Positions 51,341 to 60,918 of a stretch of DNA of 64,000 nucleotides are shown one piece after another (position 1 is the first letter of the stretch; each line of letters starts with the position of its first letter). The position numbers and the translations under genes are program-made. The notes beneath the pieces were generated by a model. The model saw nothing but the letters and a program-made list of their open reading frames with translations. It was not told the DNA's origin and searched no databases. The stretch is from positions 433,384 through 497,383 of the forward strand of contig NZ_SRLQ01000003.1 of assembly GCF_004745805.1 (NCBI RefSeq), read 5' to 3'. The DNA comes from Mycolicibacterium sp. CH28. Lineage in GTDB: Bacteria; Actinomycetota; Actinomycetes; Mycobacteriales; Mycobacteriaceae.

Positions 51341-51853
51341 CTAGACGCGCCCGACCTTGGCCGAAGTCCCGCCGCCCTTCAGCGCGACACTGATCCGACG
51401 GCAGTTCTCCCCCATCGCCGCCATCTGTGGCCGCGACAGCGGGGCCAGGAAGCTCTCCCGCACTCCTCGCGCGTAAGTGAGCATCGCCTCATCGACGACG
51501 GCCCGGCCCCGGTCGGTGATGCTGGCAAGCACCCCACGGCCGTCGTCGGGGCTGGCCTCGCGGCGCACCAGTCCCGCGGTCTCCAACCGCCGGATCTGAC
51601 GCGTCACCCGACTCGGCAACGACATGAGTTGCTCGGCCAGATCCCCCATCCGTGCCGAACCCGTCTCGGAATTGTCCAAGATTTCCAATAGCCGTACGTC
51701 AACCAAGCTCAGCTTGTGATTGTCGATCAGCCCACGATTCAATGTTCCGTAGAGCCGCAGTGCCGCGTCGAGGAAGTTCTGCCAAGCCCTCTGCTCAGCA
51801 ATGTCCAACCCCGGCATCTCACTTGCGGTCCGCCCCGCGATAATCCCTCCCAT
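51341..51853 (-). CDS. MarR-family transcriptional regulator
   Basis: This 170-residue protein has a winged helix-turn-helix of MarR type: LSLVDVRLLEILDNSETGSA, then RMGDLAEQLMSLPSRVTRQI (recognition helix) and RREASPDDGRGVLASITDRG (wing). N- and C-terminal helices form the dimer domain. ATG 51853 is used; ATG 51817 (MPGLDIAEQRAW) would also fit. It is divergent from the quinone oxidoreductase gene with 63 bases between starts, so regulation of that gene by an electrophile or quinone is plausible. Confidence 0.87.
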   Translation of the reverse strand: MGGIIAGRTASEMPGLDIAEQRAWQNFLDAALRLYGTLNRGLIDNHKLSLVDVRLLEILDNSETGSARMGDLAEQLMSLPSRVTRQIRRLETAGLVRREASPDDGRGVLASITDRGRAVVDEAMLTYARGVRESFLAPLSRPQMAAMGENCRRISVALKGGGTSAKVGRV

Positions 51854-51916
51854 TGCGCAATCGTAGGCGACACAGCGCGGTACAAAGCCGAAATGCGCCG
51901 GTAGTACCGTTGCCTG

Positions 51917-52900
51917 ATGCTGGCCATCGTCGCTGAGTCCACCGACCGCCTGACCTGGCGGGAAGCACCTGATGTGGTGCCCAAACATGGCGAAGTAATG
52001 ATCAAAGTCGCCTGCGCGGGAGTCAATCGGGCCGACCTTCTGCAGGCCGCCGGGCACTATCCGCCGCCGCCGGGGGCCAGCGAGACCATCGGCCTCGAAG
52101 TCTCCGGCACCATCTCGGCCGTGGGCGAAGGTGTCACGGAATGGGCTGTGGGACAAGAGGTCTGCGCACTCCTGGCCGGCGGTGGTTACGCCGAGTACGT
52201 GGCCGTTCCGGCCGGCCAGGTGATGCCGATTCCCGCAGGCGTCAATCTGCATGACGCCGCAGCACTACCCGAAGTCGCCTGCACGGTGTGGTCCAACCTC
52301 GTCATGATCGCGCACCTGAGCGCTGGCGCCGAGCTGCTCGTGCACGGCGGGGCAAGCGGCATCGGAACCCACGCCATCCAGGTGGCCCGCGCCCTGGGCG
52401 CTCGGGTGGCGGTCACTGCCGGGTCGAAGGCCAAACTCGAACTGTGCGCCGAACTCGGCGCCAACACTCTAATCTCTTACCGCGATGAAGATTTCGTCGA
52501 ACGCATCAAATCCGCCACCGGCGGCGCCGGTGCCGATGTCATCCTCGACATCATGGGCGCGGCGTACCTGGATCGCAATCTCGACGCCCTGGCACTCGAC
52601 GGTCGGCTGGTCGTCATCGGCATGCAGGGCGGGGTCAAAGGCGAACTCAACGTCGGGAAGCTGATCGCCAAGCGGCTGCAGGTGATCGGCACTGCCCTAC
52701 GGGGCCGTCAGGTTGGCGGGGCCAACGGCAAGAGCGCCATCGTCGACGCGGTGGTTACCTCGGTCTGGCCGATGATCGCCGACGGCCGGGTCCGCCCGAT
52801 CATCGGCGCCCGCTTTCCCATCGCCGAAGCCGCCGAAGCGCACCGGGTACTCGCCTCTGGTGAGACGTTCGGGAAGGTGCTCCTAACCGTCAGCGAGTGA
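51917..52900 (+). CDS. NADPH:quinone oxidoreductase (zinc-independent MDR), Rv3777-like
   Basis: This 327-residue protein is a quinone-oxidoreductase-type medium-chain reductase: GVNRADLLQAAGHYPPPPGA at 37-56, GLEVSGTISAVGEGV and the NADPH motif LVHGGASGIGTHAIQVARALGA (A-x-x-G-x-G variant). The catalytic and structural zinc Cys of alcohol dehydrogenases are absent. It reduces quinones or enones with NADPH. ATG 51917 begins MLAIVAESTDRLTW, as in homologues. It is divergent from a MarR gene and convergent with the aminotransferase-like gene (4-base gap), as in the Rv3777/Rv3778c order. Confidence 0.9.
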   Translation: MLAIVAESTDRLTWREAPDVVPKHGEVMIKVACAGVNRADLLQAAGHYPPPPGASETIGLEVSGTISAVGEGVTEWAVGQEVCALLAGGGYAEYVAVPAGQVMPIPAGVNLHDAAALPEVACTVWSNLVMIAHLSAGAELLVHGGASGIGTHAIQVARALGARVAVTAGSKAKLELCAELGANTLISYRDEDFVERIKSATGGAGADVILDIMGAAYLDRNLDALALDGRLVVIGMQGGVKGELNVGKLIAKRLQVIGTALRGRQVGGANGKSAIVDAVVTSVWPMIADGRVRPIIGARFPIAEAAEAHRVLASGETFGKVLLTVSE

Positions 52901-52904
52901 GGGT

Positions 52905-54101
52905 TCAGCCCAGCGACGCCAGCGCCCGAACCAGCTGATCGACCTCGCCCATCGTCGAGTAGTGCGCCAGCCCGACGGTGACCGCGCCGCCGATGTCGTT
53001 GACGCCGATCAAGTCCAGCACCCGCGAATTGGCGTTGCAGACGGCCAGGATTCCGTTGTCCGCCAATCGATGTACCACCCGCTCGGCGGGCACACCGGTG
53101 ACCGCAAAGCTGACCACCGGGATGTGGACCTCTGGTTGACCGATCACCATCACCAGCGGCAGTGAGCGCAGCGACACCATCAGGTAGTCGAATAACCCAT
53201 TGAGGTAGCCGCTCGCCGATTGCATTGATAGAGCGAGTCTTTCGCGCCGGGATCCGCGCGCCGACTCGTCCAGGCCGGCCAGGTACTCGACGCTGGCGAC
53301 CACACCGGCCAGCATCCCGTACTGGTGGCCGCCCAGCTCAAGGCGGGCCGGCCCACTGGCGTAGGGGTTCATCGACACCGAACCGAAGCTGTCGATCAAC
53401 GCGGGGTTGCGGAACACCAGCGCGCCGATCGGGGGACCACCCCAGGCCGGGGCGTTGAGCGCGACCACATCGGCTTCGACCTCGTTGATATCCAGCAGCT
53501 GGTAGGGCGCGGCCGCCGAATGGTCCACCACCACCAACCCGCCGACATCGTGCACCAGTTTGGTGACTGCACCCACATCGGTGATCGTCCCCAGCGTCGA
53601 CGACGCCGACGTCAACGCCACCAGGCGGGTCGGCGGGGTGATGAGGTTCTCCCACTGCCACGACGGCAACTCGCCGGTTTCAATATCCACTTCGGCCCAC
53701 TTGACCTTGGCGCCGTACCGGTTGGCTGCCCGCAGCCACGGGGCGATGTTGGCCTCGTCGTCCAGACGGGTCAGCACCACCTCGTAGCCGATACCGGCCC
53801 GCGACGAGGACGCGTCGGCCAGCGACGTCAGCAGGATCGAGCGGTCGGCGCCCAGCACCACCCCGCCCGGATCGCCGCCAACCAGATCGGCCACGGCCTG
53901 GCGGGCCGCTTCCAGCACCGCCACGCTGCGCCGGGCTGCCGGGTGGGGACTCGCGACGTTGGGAACGGAGCCGCGAAATGCGGTCGACACCGTCGTGGCC
54001 ACCGACTCGGGGATCAGCATCCCGGCCTGGGCGTCGAAGCGCATCCAGCCGTCGCCCAGCGCAGGGTGCAGACCCCGCACCCGGGCAACGTCGTATGCCA
54101 T
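52905..54101 (-). CDS. Class V aminotransferase/cysteine-desulfurase-like protein, Rv3778c-like
   Basis: This 398-residue protein has the fold-type I pattern of class V aminotransferases: [20 protein letters not shown], the PLP-pyridine Asp in [19 protein letters not shown] and the C-terminal [16 protein letters not shown]. In the place where a Ser-x-His-Lys normally holds PLP, the sequence is [19 protein letters not shown], with no lysine visible. It may therefore bind PLP differently, bind another ligand or be non-enzymatic. The length equals the 398 residues that I recall for Rv3778c. ATG 54101 is chosen for that reason. Confidence 0.83.
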   Translation of the reverse strand: MAYDVARVRGLHPALGDGWMRFDAQAGMLIPESVATTVSTAFRGSVPNVASPHPAARRSVAVLEAARQAVADLVGGDPGGVVLGADRSILLTSLADASSSRAGIGYEVVLTRLDDEANIAPWLRAANRYGAKVKWAEVDIETGELPSWQWENLITPPTRLVALTSASSTLGTITDVGAVTKLVHDVGGLVVVDHSAAAPYQLLDINEVEADVVALNAPAWGGPPIGALVFRNPALIDSFGSVSMNPYASGPARLELGGHQYGMLAGVVASVEYLAGLDESARGSRRERLALSMQSASGYLNGLFDYLMVSLRSLPLVMVIGQPEVHIPVVSFAVTGVPAERVVHRLADNGILAVCNANSRVLDLIGVNDIGGAVTVGLAHYSTMGEVDQLVRALASLG

Positions 54102-54210
54102 GAAGCCCACCTTAGAGCGTCGGTGATTGCGCTATCGAGACAGCGAGGGCACCTCCGGTCCCCGCCGACGGCGAAAAGGACAGGATCACCTGGGCAGCCA
54201 TACTAGTCCA

Positions 54211-56226
54211 GTGAGTTTCGGGTTCGGCGTGCTGATCGCGGTCTTGTTGCTGATCCTGCCGGGTGCGGTGGTCGGGCTAGCCGGGCGGCTGAGCTGGCCG
54301 GTCGCCTTGGGGGTCGGCCCCGCGTTGACCTACGGGGTGGTCGGCCTGGCCATCATCCCGTTCGGTGCGATCGGGATCCCCTGGAATAGCTGGACAGCTC
54401 TGCTGGCGTTGATCGTCGTCACCGCGGCGGTCTTCGGTTTGCGCCTGCTGCTCGCCCGGTACCGCAGCGCCGATTCGTCGGCCGGTGCGATCGCGCTGCT
54501 GCCCGCCCTGACCGTGGTCGCCGGGGTGATCTTCGGTGCACTCGCCATCGGCTTCGCGGCGTGGCGCGGGCTGCCGTACTGGCAGTCGATCCCGAGCACG
54601 TGGGACGCGGTGTGGCACGCGAACGTCATCCGGTGGATCCTCGACACTGGCCAGGCGTCGCCGACCCACATGGGTGAGTTACGCAACGTCGAGACCCACG
54701 CGGCGCTGTACTACCCGTCGACGTTCCATGCCCTGGGCGCGGTGCTGGCCCAGCTGACCGGCGCGGCCCCCACGACCGCGTACACGCTGAGCTCGCTGGC
54801 GGCGGCAGTGTGGCTGTTCCCGCTCAGCGCGGCGTTGCTCACCTGGCAGCTGTTGCGTGGATCCGGCGGGCAGATGCGACGCGACCGGGGGGTCAGGGGA
54901 AGCACGTCCCAGTGGCGCACCGCCGGGGCGGCAGCTACCGCCGCGGCACTGTCCGCGTCGTTCACCTCGGTGCCCTATGTGGAGTTCGACACCGCGTCGA
55001 TGCCCAACATGGCGGCCTACGGCCTCGCGGTGCCAGCGTTCGTGCTGGTCACCTCGTCACTGCGTAACCGCGACCGCATCCCGCTGGCGATTCTGGCGCT
55101 GATCGGGGTGTTCTCCGTCCACATCACCGGCGGAGCGGTTGTCGTCACCTTCGTGCTGGCGTGGTGGCTGCTCGACGCCCTCCGGCATCCGGTGCTCGGC
55201 CGGATGCGCGACTTCCGCACGCTCGTCGTTATCGCGGCACCGACCCTGGCGGTGCTACTGCCGCAATTCCTCGGGGTGCTGCAGCAAGCGGAGATCATCG
55301 TCGGCCACGCCTTCCTCACCCACCAGGGCCGCAAGCGGGCGCTGTTCGACGCCATCGTTCAGCACACACGCCACCTCAACGACTACCCGATCCAGAACCT
55401 CGTCATCGCTCTAGCGGGCGCGGGGTTCGTCCTGCTGCTGATCAAACGGATCTGGTGGCCAGCAGCGGTCTGGGCATTGCTCGTCCTGTCGATCGTTCAC
55501 TCCTCGGCCCCCTTCGGTGGACCGGTCGGCGTGATCGTCAGCAAATACAGCGATCTGTTCTACAGCGATCCACGTCGACTGTCGGCGGTGGTGACGATGT
55601 TGCTGGCCCCGATGGCCGGTATCTCGCTGTGGTCGCTGGCGCTGTTGTTGGTCGCCGGTGCCCGCCGGTTGACGCAGCGCTGGGCTCGCCGAGATCCCGG
55701 GCGCGGTTTCTGGATCGGTGCCACCGCCGTGCTGCTGGTGGCCGTCAGCTTTGGAATGACCTGGCATTACTTCCCGCGGCATCGCCACCTGATGGGCGAA
55801 AAGTACGACCGGGTGATAGTCGACGCCAAGGTTCTGCAGGCCATGGCCTATCTGGCCACGCTGCCGGGGGCGCGAGACACGCTGATCGGCGATGCCAACA
55901 CCGACGGCACGGCCTGGATGTACGCGGTGGCGGGGCTGCATCCGCTGTGGACTCACTACGACTATCCGATGCAGCAGGGCCCGGGCTACCACCGATTCAT
56001 CTTCTGGGCGTACGCCGACGACGCCGACCACGATCCGCGCATCGCCGAGACGGTCAAGGCACTGAACATCCGCTACGTACTTACTGGTAGCCGGGTAGTT
56101 CGCGGGTTCGTCATGCCGGACGGTCTAGTGTCACTAGGCAAGTCCAAGTCGTGGGCGAAGATCTACGACAACGGTGAGGCCCGCATCTACGAGTGGCGCG
56201 GATCTCCACCACCGGACACCCAATGA
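54211..56226 (+). CDS. GT-C-type polytopic membrane glycosyltransferase, Rv3779-like
   Basis: This 671-residue protein has about 11-13 membrane helices and begins VSFGFGVLIAVLLLILPG at GTG 54211; the M. tuberculosis counterpart Rv3779 has about 666 residues. The first large loop holds the probable active-site acid and substrate region (YWQSIPSTWDAVWHANVIRW). A soluble C-terminal domain ends the protein (TNTDGTAWMYAVAGLHPLWT). I recall Rv3779 being linked to adding galactosamine to arabinogalactan, which suits the following galactan genes. Its stop overlaps an ATG at 56223, just upstream of bpa. Confidence 0.85.
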   Translation: MSFGFGVLIAVLLLILPGAVVGLAGRLSWPVALGVGPALTYGVVGLAIIPFGAIGIPWNSWTALLALIVVTAAVFGLRLLLARYRSADSSAGAIALLPALTVVAGVIFGALAIGFAAWRGLPYWQSIPSTWDAVWHANVIRWILDTGQASPTHMGELRNVETHAALYYPSTFHALGAVLAQLTGAAPTTAYTLSSLAAAVWLFPLSAALLTWQLLRGSGGQMRRDRGVRGSTSQWRTAGAAATAAALSASFTSVPYVEFDTASMPNMAAYGLAVPAFVLVTSSLRNRDRIPLAILALIGVFSVHITGGAVVVTFVLAWWLLDALRHPVLGRMRDFRTLVVIAAPTLAVLLPQFLGVLQQAEIIVGHAFLTHQGRKRALFDAIVQHTRHLNDYPIQNLVIALAGAGFVLLLIKRIWWPAAVWALLVLSIVHSSAPFGGPVGVIVSKYSDLFYSDPRRLSAVVTMLLAPMAGISLWSLALLLVAGARRLTQRWARRDPGRGFWIGATAVLLVAVSFGMTWHYFPRHRHLMGEKYDRVIVDAKVLQAMAYLATLPGARDTLIGDANTDGTAWMYAVAGLHPLWTHYDYPMQQGPGYHRFIFWAYADDADHDPRIAETVKALNIRYVLTGSRVVRGFVMPDGLVSLGKSKSWAKIYDNGEARIYEWRGSPPPDTQ

Positions 56227-56243
56227 AACTGGGACGCGAGGGA

Positions 56244-56771
56244 ATGCTCAGCGCAATGACTGCCAACACAGACGACGACGACAACATCGAGATCATCGGC
56301 GCCCCGGGTGCGATCGCCGGCCAGGACGGCGATGATCAGCGTTCGGTCACCGACCTGGTCGAGCAACCGGCCAAGGTGATGCGGATCGGGACGATGATCA
56401 AGCAGCTGCTCGAAGAGGTCCGCGTCGCACCGCTGGACGACGCGAGCCGCGCCCGGCTGCGCGAGATCCACGCCACCTCGGTCCGCGAGCTCGAAGACGG
56501 CTTGGCCCCCGAACTGCGCGACGAACTGGAGCGCCTGGCGCTGCCGTTCTCGGAGGACGCCGTGCCTTCCGACGCCGAGTTGCGGATCGCCCAGGCCCAG
56601 CTGGTCGGCTGGCTGGAGGGCTTGTTCCACGGCATCCAGACCGCGCTGTTCGCCCAGCAGATGGCGGCTCGCGCCCAGCTGGAGCACATGCGTCAGGGTG
56701 CGCTGCCGCCCGGCATGGGCCAGCCCGGCACCCCCGGAGTCCCCGGTCACGGCACCGGGCAGTACCTGTAA
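56244..56771 (+). CDS. bpa: Bacterial proteasome activator Bpa/PafE
   Basis: This 175-residue protein matches Bpa (Rv3780, 174 residues) through its core (SVTDLVEQPAKVMRIGTMIK, LVGWLEGLFHGIQTALFAQQ) and ends in GQYL, the C-terminal motif that docks into the 20S proteasome alpha ring. It forms a ring-shaped, ATP-independent activator that feeds unfolded proteins such as HspR to the proteasome. ATG 56244 places nine residues before the DDDD stretch, as in the M. tuberculosis protein; ATG 56223 and 56256 are alternatives. It sits inside the galactan operon without obvious functional link. Confidence 0.92.
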   Translation: MLSAMTANTDDDDNIEIIGAPGAIAGQDGDDQRSVTDLVEQPAKVMRIGTMIKQLLEEVRVAPLDDASRARLREIHATSVRELEDGLAPELRDELERLALPFSEDAVPSDAELRIAQAQLVGWLEGLFHGIQTALFAQQMAARAQLEHMRQGALPPGMGQPGTPGVPGHGTGQYL

Positions 56772-56785
56772 TCCGAGACGCAACG

Positions 56786-57622
56786 GTGTCAGCCGACCCC
56801 TACATCGAAACCCGCGACGCCTGGGTGGAGTTTCCGATCTTCGACGCCAAGACGCGGTCGCTGAAGAAGGCCTTCCTCGGCAAGGCCGGCGGCGCTATCG
56901 GGCGCAACACGGAGAACGTCGTCGTCATCGAGGCACTGCGCGACATCACCATGACGCTGCAGATGGGCGACCGGGTGGGCCTGGTCGGCCACAACGGGGC
57001 GGGCAAGTCCACTCTGCTGCGGCTGCTGTCGGGTATCTACGAACCGACCCGCGGTTCGGCCACCGTGCGCGGGCGAGTCGCGCCGGTGTTCGACTTGGGT
57101 GTGGGAATGGACCCGGAGATCTCCGGGTACGAGAACATCCTCATCCGCGGCTTGTTCCTCGGCCAGACCCGCAAGCAGATGCTGGCCAAGGTCGACGAGA
57201 TCGCGGAGTTCACCGAACTCGGTGAGTACCTGTCCATGCCGCTGCGCACGTATTCCACCGGTATGCGCGTGCGGCTGGCCATGGGTGTGGTCACCAGCAT
57301 CGACCCGGAGATCCTGCTGCTCGACGAGGGTATCGGTGCGGTGGACGCCGACTTCCTCAAGAAAGCGCAGACGCGACTGCAGAGCCTGGTCGAACGATCC
57401 GGAATCCTGGTGTTCGCCAGCCACTCCAACGAATTTCTGGCCCGGCTGTGCAAGACGGCGATGTGGATCGACCACGGGACCATCAGGATGGCCGGTGGAA
57501 TCGAGGAAGTAGTGCGCGCCTACGAGGGCGAAGACGCCGCTCGACATGTGCGCGAAGTCCTCGAGGAACACAAGAGCGACTGGTCCAGCGAACCGACCGA
57601 GGGCCGGGCCGCCCAGCAATGA
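56786..57622 (+). CDS. wzt: Galactan ABC exporter ATP-binding subunit Wzt
   Basis: This 278-residue ABC ATPase has Walker A GHNGAGKS near 71-78, signature YSTGMRVRLAMG, Walker B ILLLDEGIGAVD and the H-loop FASHSNEFLARL. It belongs to the polysaccharide (Wzt/TagH) class. With Wzm it flips the lipid-linked galactan precursor of arabinogalactan across the membrane (Rv3781-Rv3783 in M. tuberculosis). The start is GTG 56786. It overlaps glfT1 by 4 bases (ATGA). No C-terminal carbohydrate-binding extension is present. Confidence 0.93.
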   Translation: MSADPYIETRDAWVEFPIFDAKTRSLKKAFLGKAGGAIGRNTENVVVIEALRDITMTLQMGDRVGLVGHNGAGKSTLLRLLSGIYEPTRGSATVRGRVAPVFDLGVGMDPEISGYENILIRGLFLGQTRKQMLAKVDEIAEFTELGEYLSMPLRTYSTGMRVRLAMGVVTSIDPEILLLDEGIGAVDADFLKKAQTRLQSLVERSGILVFASHSNEFLARLCKTAMWIDHGTIRMAGGIEEVVRAYEGEDAARHVREVLEEHKSDWSSEPTEGRAAQQ

Positions 57623-58551
57623 CCGACATGGTGTGCGCCGTCGTCGTCACCCACCGCCGTCCCGACGACCTGGCCAAGTCGCTGGATGTGCTGAGCACCC
57701 AGACCCGCATGGTCGACCACCTCATCGTCGTCGACAACGACGCCGATCCGCGGGTCCGAGATCTCGTGGCAGGGCAGCCGGTGCCGACGACCTATCTCGG
57801 ATCGGATCGAAATCTCGGCGGCGCAGGCGGATTCGCTTTGGGCATGCTGCACGCGCTGGCCCTGGGTGCGGACTGGGTATGGCTGGCTGACGACGACGGC
57901 CGTCCTCAGGACGCCGAGGTGCTGGCCACGCTGTTGGGGTGCGCCGAACGGCATGGGCTGGCCGAGGTCTCTCCGATGGTGTGCGATCTGAACCACCCCG
58001 ACCGGCTGGCCTTCCCGCTGCGGCGCGGGCTGGTGTGGCGGCGGCTGGTCTCCGAACTACGAACCGAAGGTGGCGGTCAAGACCTGCTGCCGGGAATCGC
58101 ATCATTGTTCAACGGCGCGTTGTTTCGTGCGGAAACTGTTGCCGCCGTGGGAGTTCCGGATATCCGGCTGTTTGTGCGCGGCGACGAGGTGGAATTGCAT
58201 CGCCGGCTGGTACGCAGCGGCCTGCCGTTCGGTACCTGCCTGAACGCGGTGTACCTGCACCCGTACGGCACCGACGAATTCAAGCCGATCCTGGGCGGGC
58301 GGATGCACACCCAGTACCCGGACAACGCAACCAAGCGGTTCTTCACCTACCGCAACCGCGGTTACCTCCTGTCCCAGCCGGGACTGCGCAAGCTGCTACC
58401 CCAAGAATGGGTGCGGTTCGGCTGGTACTTCCTGGTCACCCGTCGTGACCCGGCCGGCCTACGCGAATGGATCCGCCTGCGCCAGCTCGGCCGGCGGGAA
58501 CAATTCGGCCCACCAGACCCTCGATATCTCGGAAGCCGGGAGCAGCAGTGA
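57619..58551 (+). CDS. glfT1: Galactofuranosyltransferase GlfT1
   Basis: This 310-residue GT2-family enzyme (Rv3782 homologue) begins MTDMVCAVVVTHRRPDDLAK. The GT-A features are SDRNLGGAGGFALGM, the metal/UDP-binding DDD in VWLADDDGRPQD, and the acceptor-site FVRGDEVELHRRL. It adds the first two galactofuranose residues from UDP-Galf to decaprenyl-PP-GlcNAc-Rha at the inner membrane face. Both gene junctions are 4-base overlaps (57619-57622, 58548-58551), so wzt, glfT1 and wzm are made together. Confidence 0.93.
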   Translation: MTDMVCAVVVTHRRPDDLAKSLDVLSTQTRMVDHLIVVDNDADPRVRDLVAGQPVPTTYLGSDRNLGGAGGFALGMLHALALGADWVWLADDDGRPQDAEVLATLLGCAERHGLAEVSPMVCDLNHPDRLAFPLRRGLVWRRLVSELRTEGGGQDLLPGIASLFNGALFRAETVAAVGVPDIRLFVRGDEVELHRRLVRSGLPFGTCLNAVYLHPYGTDEFKPILGGRMHTQYPDNATKRFFTYRNRGYLLSQPGLRKLLPQEWVRFGWYFLVTRRDPAGLREWIRLRQLGRREQFGPPDPRYLGSREQQ

Positions 58552-59378
58552 CGTTCATTGACGCCGCCGCCCAGTCGAAGACCTTCACCCGCGCGTGGGG
58601 TGACCTGCTCGACGGTTACCGTAAGCGTGAGCTGTGGTTGCATCTGGGTTGGCAGGACATCAAGCAGAAGTACCGCCGGTCGGTACTCGGGCCGTTCTGG
58701 ATCACCATCGCCACCGGGACCACCGCCGTGGCAATGGGCGGGCTGTATTCGCAGCTGTTCCACCTCGAGCTGTCCGAGCACCTGCCGTATGTGACGCTCG
58801 GACTGATCATCTGGAACATGATCAACGCCTCGATCATCGAGGGTGCCGACGTGTTCATCGCCAACGAAGGCTTGATCAAACAGCTGCCGACCCCGCTGAG
58901 CGTGCACGTGTACCGGCTGGTCTGGCGGCAGATGATCTTGTTCGCGCACAACATCGTCATCTACATAGTGATCGCGATCATCTTCCCCAAACCGTGGTCA
59001 TGGGCTGACCTGGCGGCGATTCCGGCGCTGTTCCTCATCATGCTCAACTGCGTGTGGGTGTCGTTCTGCTTCGGCATCCTGGCCACCCGCTACCGCGACA
59101 TCGGGCCGCTGCTGTTCTCGATCGTGCAGCTGCTGTTCTTCATGACGCCGATCATCTGGAACGACGAAACGCTGCGCAAGCAGGGTGCCGGCCAGTGGGC
59201 CAAGATCATCGAACTCAACCCGCTCTTGCACTATCTCGACATCCTCCGGGCCCCGCTACTGGGGGCCCATCAGGAGCTACGGCACTGGGTGGTCGTGGTG
59301 GCGCTGACGCTGATCGGCTGGCTGGTCGCGGCATTCGCGTTGCGGCAGTACCGATCGCGAGTGGCGTACTGGGTGTAG
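58548..59378 (+). CDS. wzm: Galactan ABC exporter permease Wzm
   Basis: This 276-residue protein is an ABC-2-type permease with six membrane helices. The N-terminal coupling segment is [20 protein letters not shown], typical of Wzm/TagG, and the C-terminus holds [16 protein letters not shown]. It forms the channel for lipid-linked galactan with the ATPase at 56786. GTG 58548 overlaps the glfT1 stop. It is the last gene of the operon; 13E12-type DNA follows instead of the Rv3784-Rv3788 genes expected in M. tuberculosis. Confidence 0.92.
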   Translation: MTFIDAAAQSKTFTRAWGDLLDGYRKRELWLHLGWQDIKQKYRRSVLGPFWITIATGTTAVAMGGLYSQLFHLELSEHLPYVTLGLIIWNMINASIIEGADVFIANEGLIKQLPTPLSVHVYRLVWRQMILFAHNIVIYIVIAIIFPKPWSWADLAAIPALFLIMLNCVWVSFCFGILATRYRDIGPLLFSIVQLLFFMTPIIWNDETLRKQGAGQWAKIIELNPLLHYLDILRAPLLGAHQELRHWVVVVALTLIGWLVAAFALRQYRSRVAYWV

Positions 59379-59428
59379 CCGCTGGGGCGGGTTCCGACGG
59401 CCATTCGTGTCAGACCGGGATGGCATAC

Positions 59429-59444
59429 TCGAACACATGTTCGA
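59429..59444. promoter_or_regulatory. LexA/SOS box overlapping the start codon of the 13E12-family gene
   Basis: TCGAACACATGTTCGA is a perfect match to the mycobacterial LexA site TCGAAC-N4-GTTCGA. The ATG at 59437 lies inside it. LexA bound here would directly block initiation, giving DNA-damage induction. Confidence 0.88.
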
Positions 59445-60900
59445 TATCGGTCTTCGGTCTGCGGACGACTCCGCCGTCGTGGCCGCTATCGAGGAATGCG
59501 CGGTCGAGGAAGCACGGGCCTCCGCGCGGCGGCTGGCGGCCATCGCGGAGTTGGTGCGGCGGCGCTGCACCGATGACGAGCGCGCGCATTGGGCCTGTGA
59601 TGAGTGGGATGCCGCCGCGGCCGAGGTCTCGGCCGCTCTCGGCGTCAGTCATGGGCGAGCTTCGGGGCAGATGCTGCTGGCGGTGTCGCTGCGGCATCGG
59701 CTGCCGCAGGTGGCGTCCCTGTTCATGGACGGGAAGCTCAGTTACCGGGTGTGTTCAGCCATCGCCGCGCGCACCGATTTGATCCAGGACCGCCACACGC
59801 TGGAGACCATCGACGCCGCGATCGCCGAGCACGCCCACAGCTGGGGACCGTTGTCGGATCTCAAGCTGCAGCGCGCCATCGATGCCTGGGTGGATCGAAT
59901 CGACCCGGGCGCGCTGCGCCAAAACCAAGTCCGGGCGCGAGATCGAGAGATCGGGCTCGGCACCCGTGACACACGAGGCGGTGTCAGTGAGATTTGGGGG
60001 CGGTTGTACGCCACCGATGCCACGGTGCTGGATCGACGCCTGTCCCAAATGGCGCACGGGGTTTGCGAGGACGACCCACGGACCATCGCCCAACGCCGCG
60101 CCGACGCTCTTGGTGCGCTTGCCGCCGGATCCGACCGGTTGGCCTGCAGCTGCGGTTCCCCCGGCTGCCCGTCCGGCGACGATGACGGGCGCGCCACCAG
60201 CGTGGTGATCCATGTGGTGGCCGATGCCGAATCACTGGCCGCCGAACCAGACCCGGCAACGTCGGGAGAGCGGACCGGCCGCAACACCGAGCCGGGCGGC
60301 TCCCGTCAGGCCGGCGGGGTACTCACCGGCCACGGCGGGATCGTGCCCGCACCGCTGCTGGCCGAACTGGTCCGCGCCGGAGCCAAGGTCCGCTATGTGC
60401 GCCGGCCCGGCGACGAGCCCGAATCGGGGTATCGGCCGTCAACGGCGCTGGACGAGTTCGTCCGGCTGCGGGATCTGACGTGCCGCTTCCCCAATTGCGA
60501 CGTGCCGGCGGAGTTGTGCGATGTCGACCATACGATCCCGTGGCCTTGGGGAAAGACCCACGCATCCAACCTCAGCTGCAAATGCCGAAAGCACCACTTG
60601 CTCAAGACCTTCTGGGAGGGTTGGACGGACAGGCAACTCCCCGACGGCACCCTCATCTGGACCTCGCCGACCGGCAGAACTTATGTGACACGGCCGGGTA
60701 GTCGGCTGCTCATCCCGCAGTGGGACACCACGACCGCTGCGCTGCCACCACCCAGCGGCGAACCGCCACCATCAGCAGTCGGTCTGATGATGCCCACCCG
60801 ACGGCGCACCCGCGCCGCACAGCGCGCCTACCGCAGCAATCGCGAACGCAAGCTCAACGATGCCCGCGTCGCCGACCGCAGCCGACCCCCGCCGTTCTGA
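59437..60900 (+). CDS. 13E12-repeat family protein (DUF222 plus HNH nuclease domain)
   Basis: This 487-residue protein joins a DUF222 helical domain (about 25-260: [39 protein letters not shown]) to an HNH nuclease domain (about 350-400: [32 protein letters not shown]) with Cys/His metal ligands. Its tail is proline-rich and basic. 13E12 proteins are numerous in mycobacteria and several are LexA-controlled, as the SOS box over this start codon predicts. A relative, Rv3776, adjoins Rv3777 in M. tuberculosis; here the gene lies downstream of wzm. GTG 59407 is an alternative start but would precede the SOS box. Confidence 0.88.
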   Translation: MFDIGLRSADDSAVVAAIEECAVEEARASARRLAAIAELVRRRCTDDERAHWACDEWDAAAAEVSAALGVSHGRASGQMLLAVSLRHRLPQVASLFMDGKLSYRVCSAIAARTDLIQDRHTLETIDAAIAEHAHSWGPLSDLKLQRAIDAWVDRIDPGALRQNQVRARDREIGLGTRDTRGGVSEIWGRLYATDATVLDRRLSQMAHGVCEDDPRTIAQRRADALGALAAGSDRLACSCGSPGCPSGDDDGRATSVVIHVVADAESLAAEPDPATSGERTGRNTEPGGSRQAGGVLTGHGGIVPAPLLAELVRAGAKVRYVRRPGDEPESGYRPSTALDEFVRLRDLTCRFPNCDVPAELCDVDHTIPWPWGKTHASNLSCKCRKHHLLKTFWEGWTDRQLPDGTLIWTSPTGRTYVTRPGSRLLIPQWDTTTAALPPPSGEPPPSAVGLMMPTRRRTRAAQRAYRSNRERKLNDARVADRSRPPPF

Positions 60901-60918
60901 CATGGGGGCACGAACCGG

